Source: Balneolales bacterium
GTDB lineage: Bacteria; Bacteroidota; Rhodothermia; Balneolales; Natronogracilivirgulaceae
Length of the DNA stretch: 10,659 nucleotides
Assembly (NCBI GenBank): GCA_007131535.1
Contig: SLQI01000057.1
Location: 1-10,659, forward strand
Reading direction: 5' to 3'
A program made the translations under genes and the position numbers. The notes below the pieces were generated by a model, which worked only from the letters and a program-made list of their open reading frames with translations, had not been told where the DNA came from and ran no database searches. Shown in pieces: positions 7,110 through 10,659 of this stretch; position 1 is the first letter of the stretch; each line of letters begins with the position of its first letter.

Positions 7110-7610
7110 ATGAGTGAACATAAAGCTGAAATAGACAAGTTTCTTGCAGCAAAAAATGTTGCGGTTGTAGGGGTTTCGGAAACCAATCAGGGAAGTCCGG
7201 CAAATGCGATTTATGATAAGCTGACTCATGCGGGCTATAATGTATTTCCGGTTAATCGTAAGCTGGAGACCTACCAGGGAGCAAAATGCTACCAAAGCCT
7301 GGCTGATATTGAGGGAGGGGTAGAAAGTGTCATGATTGTTACAAGTCCTCAAACTACAGAAAAGGTAGTTGATGAATGTCTGTCAAACGGAGTACAGCAC
7401 ATTTGGATGCACAATATGCTGGGGACGCAGACCAAATTCGGGAAAAAAATGGCTGCTAAAAATACAAGTGTATCCGATGCCGCGGTTGAAAAAGCTCGCG
7501 AGAAGGGCGTTACCGTTATACCGGGTAGTTGCCCCATGCAGCATGTGGAGCCGGTGGATAAATGGCACAAGTGTATCTTCTGGTTCAATGATAAGTTCGG
7601 GAATCACTGA
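7110..7610 (+). CDS. CoA-binding domain protein (YccU-like)
   Basis: A 166-aa cytoplasmic protein with a Rossmann-type CoA_binding_2 fold like that of succinyl-CoA synthetase alpha. Strand 1 and its loop read VAVVGVSETNQGSPAN (from residue 17), strand 2 ends in FPVNRK, then come the YQSLADI block, SVMIVTSP and a C-terminal PGSCPM block with C141 in the usual position of the family's C-P motif. The start has a good ribosome-binding site (AAAAGGA about 7 nt before ATG). Family members bind CoA or a related nucleotide, but their cellular role is mostly undefined. Between the IWMHNML strand and the last strand there is an extra Lys-rich segment (about 105-120) compared with the short YccU type. 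It is 69 nt downstream of the receiver gene and converges with the peptidase gene. A functional link to the signalling genes is uncertain. Confidence 0.9.
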   Translation: MSEHKAEIDKFLAAKNVAVVGVSETNQGSPANAIYDKLTHAGYNVFPVNRKLETYQGAKCYQSLADIEGGVESVMIVTSPQTTEKVVDECLSNGVQHIWMHNMLGTQTKFGKKMAAKNTSVSDAAVEKAREKGVTVIPGSCPMQHVEPVDKWHKCIFWFNDKFGNH

Positions 7611-7635
7611 ACCCTTGCTGTAAATCAGCCGGATA

Positions 7636-7678
7636 CGGCTCGAAACCTGCATGAAGATCGAGTGCAGGTTTCGGGCCG
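7636..7678. terminator. Bidirectional hairpin between convergent genes
   Basis: A 16-bp stem (7636-7651 with 7663-7678, only one G-T wobble) encloses an 11-nt loop. It lies between the stop of the CoA-binding gene (7610) and the stop of the peptidase gene (7705), where a shared terminator is expected. No strict T-tract follows directly on either strand (TTGGTTTT appears about 9 nt later on +), so it may act with Rho or as an mRNA 3' end stabiliser. An alternative small stem, AGCCG-GATA-CGGCT (7627-7640), overlaps its left arm. Confidence 0.65.
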
Positions 7679-7704
7679 CGAATGCGGATTGGTTTTACGG
7701 AAGA

Positions 7705-10290
7705 TCATTCATGTAATTCCTCCCACCATTCGGGCTCATCTTTCAGATGACGATCAAACCATGCCAGGATCGTATCCGTCCAATCCTGGTATTTGGTATA
7801 ATCAAGAACGTGGTGGTCGGTTTCGTCTATTTCAACATAGGCGACCTTACGGTCGAGCAGCTTCAGCGCTGTAAACATCTGGATGCTTTCACCCGGCGGT
7901 ACGTTGGTGTCTACGTTGCCATGTAGTAGTAATAGTGGTGTCGTTATTTGATCCGCGTTAAATATCGGAGATTGCTCCACGTAGATTTCCGGTGAATCCC
8001 ACGGAAACGAATCGGCGGTGGCGATACCGCTGTACTGGAAGCCCCAGAAACCTTCGCCCCAGTAACTGGTAATATTGCTGATGCCGGCATGGGAAATCGC
8101 CGCTGAAAAGATATCTGTTCGGGTTTGGAGCAGCATCGTCATAAATCCTCCGTACGAGGCACCGATCGCGCCGACATTTTCGGCATCGGCGTACTCGTGC
8201 TCATCTAAAAACAGGGTGACACCCTCAATAATCTCATCGGCCACACGCTTGCCCCAGTCGTTGACGTGCCGGGCGCTGAACTCCTGTCCGTAGCCGATCG
8301 CGCCGCTGGGTTGCAGCACATATACCAGATACCCCTGAGCGGCATAATATTCTTTGGGGTAGCGGCCGCCAAACGCCCGGTTTACCGGTGTCGTTCCGCC
8401 ATAGTAATAAACGATTACAGGATATGACTCATCCTCATTGAAATCAGGCGGGTAGTAAACATGTCCGTCGATTTCCCCGCCGTCGGTTTCAAATGTCCAG
8501 TCGCGGGCGTCCCCGAACGTAACATGCTGGTACTCCTGTTCTGCCGGCTCCCGGTGCAGCTGTGCCTGACCGGTCTGATCATCATACGTGTATACCTTGG
8601 GTGGATCAGAAATACCGGAGCCGGTAAACACCAGCCGGGTGGTGTTATCGGCGATGGCCATCTGCCCGGTTACATCCACTCCGCTTTCCAGTTGGGTATA
8701 TCGACGCGAGTTGATGTCGTATCGGTACAAATTACGGTAGGACTGATCGGTTGTGACCAAATAAAGAGATTCGCCCTCCGGCCCCCACTCGACGATATCG
8801 ATGGAAGGATCAAAGTTGCGGGAGACAGGATCGACCCGGTTCTCTTCCGGATTGTAGAGATACATCTGGTTATCGTAATCATTGGCAGTCATGCCTTCGG
8901 GAACGTTGGTACCCGCCTCATCAAACATCGTCGGACCGCCGGTCACCAGGATTCGGTCTCCGTCGGGCGACCAGCTTGCACTTCCGCCGAAGCGAACGGT
9001 GAACAGAGAGTCCGTTTCAAGAGTGATGAGATCAAGCGTTTTGTATTCGCTTTTGCTGTAAGGCCGCTCGGAATAATCAACATGGGGCCGGGTGAACAGC
9101 AGCTTTTCGCCGTCGGGGTGGATGGAGTTGAGGTTAGTGCTCAGCTTGCCTGCCGTCAGCCGCCGGCTGTTGCCGCCTTCGGCATCGGCGATGTACAGGA
9201 AGGAGCGCTGACGAAACCAGGGGCGCCGGTCTTCAAGATACTTCAGATTGCGCACATCGCTGCCATCAGGATGAGGCTCTTCGGAAACGGAATAAATTAC
9301 ATAGCTGCCGTCGGGAGCCCAGGTATAACTGCCAAATTGTTCGATGCCTTCCAGCACTTTTCGCTGGGAGCCGTCTTCCGGGTCAACCAGCCAGAGATCC
9401 GCTCCAGATTGGTTATAATCCACATAGCTGAACCGGTTACCGACCGGAAGCCACTGCACATTGCCGACATCCATTGATCCTTTATAATCCTGCACACGCC
9501 CGCCATCGAATGTGCGCAGCTCGATCCAGCTTTCGGTTTCGCCGTCAGGCGGGCCGGCACTGCTGAACGTGGTTGTGACGTAGTTGCCATCAGGCGAAAT
9601 GGCTACCGAACCGGGTGAAGGAGCATCCACCAGATGACGCATGGCAACACCGTGTTCCGGGTTCAGCGTAGTTCGGAGGTGGTCATGGTGATACGTTTCG
9701 ACAGAAGGCCGAACTTCCCAGGGGGCATCAGCTTCCGGATCATAGACCGATTTGATCGTGATCAAATGCTTTCCCCGGTGTAGGTCAAACCGCTCGGTAT
9801 GGCTTCCCGGTTCACCGTTGTTATCGGCAGGTTCACTGCTCAGTTTGCTGCCGAGGTGCTGACCGTTTTTATATACGGCAAGGGGATGATGGCTCTCAAC
9901 ATGCAGTGATAGCTGCATCCATCGGTCGGTTTCCACATAAAAAGAGAACCAGGCGTAATTGGGGTGATTGCTGTCCTCCGGTGTAATGTCTGCGCCACTT
10001 GCAGAACTCCAGGTCAGCTCATCGGTAGCATCCCACCGTACCGTATTTCCTTCTTCGGGCCACCAGTCCGATAATTGAAGCGGCTCATGGCTGACCATAT
10101 CGGCGATAGCATAGGTTTCACCTTTCACGTTTTCAACATTATGCCAGACGGGAAACGGCACGCTTTTCGGGCCGATCATCAGCATCTGCTCAACATTGAT
10201 TAATTCTGCCTCCTCAGTATCTGATTGGGCAGCAAAGGACAGGTTAACAGTTACCAGAAAAATTAACAGCAGCGTAGAAAGTGTTTTCAT
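7705..10290 (-). CDS. Secreted S9 family prolyl-oligopeptidase-type serine peptidase
   Basis: An 861-aa exported peptidase. Residues 1-20 are a signal peptide (MK, hydrophobic core, SFA cleavage site), so it acts in the periplasm or outside the cell. An N-terminal beta-rich region (about 30-200) precedes a beta-propeller (about 220-600) with repeated PD40/WD40-like blades (ISPDG, WAPDG, HPDG, WSPDG, WGPEG). The C-terminal alpha/beta hydrolase (about 620-855) has the triad S712 (GASYGGF), D794 (GNVDTNVPP) and H826 or H827 (ETDHHVLDY), followed by the typical WFDRHLK helix. It is expected to cleave peptides, often after proline or small residues as in DPP4/acylaminoacyl peptidase relatives. Its total length is somewhat above the usual 650-800 because of the N-terminal region. 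The gene is 28 nt behind a small membrane-protein ORF and is more GC-rich than the left-hand genes. The long antisense ORF inside it is a shadow. Confidence 0.95.
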   Translation of the reverse strand: MKTLSTLLLIFLVTVNLSFAAQSDTEEAELINVEQMLMIGPKSVPFPVWHNVENVKGETYAIADMVSHEPLQLSDWWPEEGNTVRWDATDELTWSSASGADITPEDSNHPNYAWFSFYVETDRWMQLSLHVESHHPLAVYKNGQHLGSKLSSEPADNNGEPGSHTERFDLHRGKHLITIKSVYDPEADAPWEVRPSVETYHHDHLRTTLNPEHGVAMRHLVDAPSPGSVAISPDGNYVTTTFSSAGPPDGETESWIELRTFDGGRVQDYKGSMDVGNVQWLPVGNRFSYVDYNQSGADLWLVDPEDGSQRKVLEGIEQFGSYTWAPDGSYVIYSVSEEPHPDGSDVRNLKYLEDRRPWFRQRSFLYIADAEGGNSRRLTAGKLSTNLNSIHPDGEKLLFTRPHVDYSERPYSKSEYKTLDLITLETDSLFTVRFGGSASWSPDGDRILVTGGPTMFDEAGTNVPEGMTANDYDNQMYLYNPEENRVDPVSRNFDPSIDIVEWGPEGESLYLVTTDQSYRNLYRYDINSRRYTQLESGVDVTGQMAIADNTTRLVFTGSGISDPPKVYTYDDQTGQAQLHREPAEQEYQHVTFGDARDWTFETDGGEIDGHVYYPPDFNEDESYPVIVYYYGGTTPVNRAFGGRYPKEYYAAQGYLVYVLQPSGAIGYGQEFSARHVNDWGKRVADEIIEGVTLFLDEHEYADAENVGAIGASYGGFMTMLLQTRTDIFSAAISHAGISNITSYWGEGFWGFQYSGIATADSFPWDSPEIYVEQSPIFNADQITTPLLLLHGNVDTNVPPGESIQMFTALKLLDRKVAYVEIDETDHHVLDYTKYQDWTDTILAWFDRHLKDEPEWWEELHE

Positions 10291-10318
10291 ATCGGTTTTC
10301 AGGTTGATGATTATAATT

Positions 10319-10420
10319 TCAGGAGACTCGATAAGCCAGGTAGGCCAGAACGGTGATGATAACCAACACGATTAGTACCGTTCGCATAAAACCCCGGGAT
10401 CTGAAAAATTTCAGGCTCAT
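10319..10420 (-). CDS. Small single-pass membrane protein (33 aa)
   Basis: On the minus strand the ATG at 10420 opens a 33-codon ORF ending in TGA at 10319-10321. The product has a basic N-terminus (MSLKFFRSRGFMR, four to five positive charges), one uninterrupted hydrophobic helix (VLIVLVIITVLAYLAY) and a short RVS tail. That is the textbook layout of a small inner-membrane protein with its C-terminus outside (positive-inside rule). Starting at the internal Met (codon 12) would lose most of the charged head. There is no good Shine-Dalgarno. It lies directly behind the candidate promoter (10455-10485) and 28 nt before the S9 peptidase, so the two are probably co-transcribed. No family is recognised and the function is unknown. 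Confidence 0.6.
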   Translation of the reverse strand: MSLKFFRSRGFMRTVLIVLVIITVLAYLAYRVS

Positions 10421-10454
10421 GATGATTAAGGTAAATGAAAAACTACTTCCGTAG

Positions 10455-10485
10455 CAATGTACTACCGATTCCGTTTTACAGTCAA
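10455..10485 (-). promoter_or_regulatory. Candidate promoter for small membrane protein and S9 peptidase
   Basis: On the minus strand TTGACT (10485-10480) is followed after 18 nt by TACATT (10461-10456). Read in the Bacteroidota style this is TTG, 21 nt, then TACATTG, one T short of TAnnTTTG. Transcription would start near 10448, giving a leader of about 28 nt before the ATG at 10420. It is the best promoter match for this operon. Confidence 0.5.
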
Positions 10486-10494
10486 GCATTTATC

Positions 10495-10538
10495 CCAAAA
10501 ACGGGCTGTCCGGCATAGCCGGGCTGTCCGCTTTTTGG
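10495..10538. terminator. GC-rich hairpin flanked by A5 and T5 tracts
   Basis: The 44-nt element folds almost end to end: CCAAAAA (10495-10501) pairs with TTTTTGG (10532-10538) across one bulged C, CGGG pairs onward to the inner CCGGC-ATA-GCCGG stem (10510-10522), with one T/T mismatch and a few G-T pairs. It works as an intrinsic terminator shape on either strand. It also contains the direct repeat CGGGCTGTCCG twice (10502-10512 and 10520-10530). Because it lies upstream of the peptidase promoter, it most likely ends a minus-strand message arriving from the right edge. Confidence 0.6.
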
Positions 10539-10582
10539 AGTTAACCAGAAGCGCCAATCCGGAAAATTCGTTTGTAAAGTAA

Positions 10583-10657
10583 CTAAACCCCGCAATTCGT
10601 TATATTCTGCTCGATAATCAACCCGTATTTCTGATCCAAATAAAAGACTACACCATG
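10583..10657 (-). CDS. Possible C-terminal tail of a minus-strand gene (partial)
   Basis: Reading leftwards from the window edge, one frame gives 24 codons (HGVVFYLDQKYGLIIEQN and six more) before TAG at 10583-10585. The hairpin terminator follows 44 nt later, which would give a sensible gene end, terminator, then next promoter order. However, an overlapping minus frame is open even further (10482-10658) and an ATG on the + strand at 10655 could start a divergent gene. The evidence does not settle which, if any, is real. Confidence 0.2.
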   Translation of the reverse strand, partial: HGVVFYLDQKYGLIIEQNITNCGV

Positions 10658-10659
10658 CA

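Noticed and set aside
7383..7652. ORFs in other frames across the CoA-binding gene
   Set aside because: The + strand CoA-binding frame has conserved family motifs and a ribosome-binding site; the others have neither.
8461..9477. 338-codon ORF on the + strand inside the peptidase gene
   Set aside because: It is fully antisense to a gene with intact catalytic motifs, has no recognisable domain, and the GC-rich codon structure of the real gene explains the absence of stops.
10482..10658. Minus-strand frame open from the right edge to TGA at 10482, which would translate the hairpin as a GQPGYAGQP repeat
   Set aside because: About 58 open codons can occur by chance, there is no ATG inside the window, and it would run through the terminator-like hairpin and the -35 box. 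It is kept only as an alternative to the shorter tail.
10655..10659. ATG on the + strand at the window edge as the start of a divergent gene
   Set aside because: Only one and two-thirds codons are visible. A TATATT at 10601-10606 could be a -10 box but has no matching -35, so it cannot be supported.
1..10659. Defence system, CRISPR array, transposon or RNA gene
   Set aside because: No repeat-spacer pattern, transposase, terminal inverted repeats, tRNA-like cloverleaf or toxin-antitoxin pair was found on either strand.

Overview
The window reads as chromosomal DNA of a Bacteroidota/Balneolota-type Gram-negative bacterium. This assignment is an inference. It rests on moderate GC, mostly weak or absent Shine-Dalgarno sequences, soluble histidine kinases of the HEIKNPLNFVNNF type, and a large exported S9 peptidase with a beta-propeller. 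No RNA genes, mobile elements or CRISPR arrays were seen.

Left part (1-7040, all + strand): a cytoplasmic signalling island. It begins with a response regulator fused to a class III nucleotidyl cyclase (72-1124). A tight three-gene run follows, with gaps of 19 and 18 nt: a COG2907-like FAD/NAD-binding protein (1216-2637), a FIST-domain sensor protein (2657-3874) and a GAF-containing soluble histidine kinase (3893-5536). Next come a second, stripped-down histidine kinase (5666-6556) and a stand-alone receiver (6660-7040). The two kinase cores are clear paralogues, and so are the two receivers, so the island contains a duplicated kinase/receiver module. The simplest model is an intracellular circuit. 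The FIST and/or flavin protein and the GAF domain sense a cytoplasmic or redox ligand, the kinases phosphorylate the two receivers, and one receiver drives cAMP synthesis. No component has a transmembrane segment.

Middle (7110-7610, +): a YccU-like CoA-binding protein. A long perfect-stem hairpin (7636-7678) separates it from the convergent gene on its right.

Right part (7705-10420, - strand): a secreted S9-family prolyl-oligopeptidase-type peptidase of 861 aa. It is preceded, 28 nt upstream and probably in one transcript, by an unannotated-looking 33-aa single-pass membrane protein. A plausible promoter lies at 10455-10485. This block is visibly more GC-rich than the signalling island. The last ~240 nt hold a strong A-tract/T-tract hairpin and the edge of an unresolved neighbouring gene.
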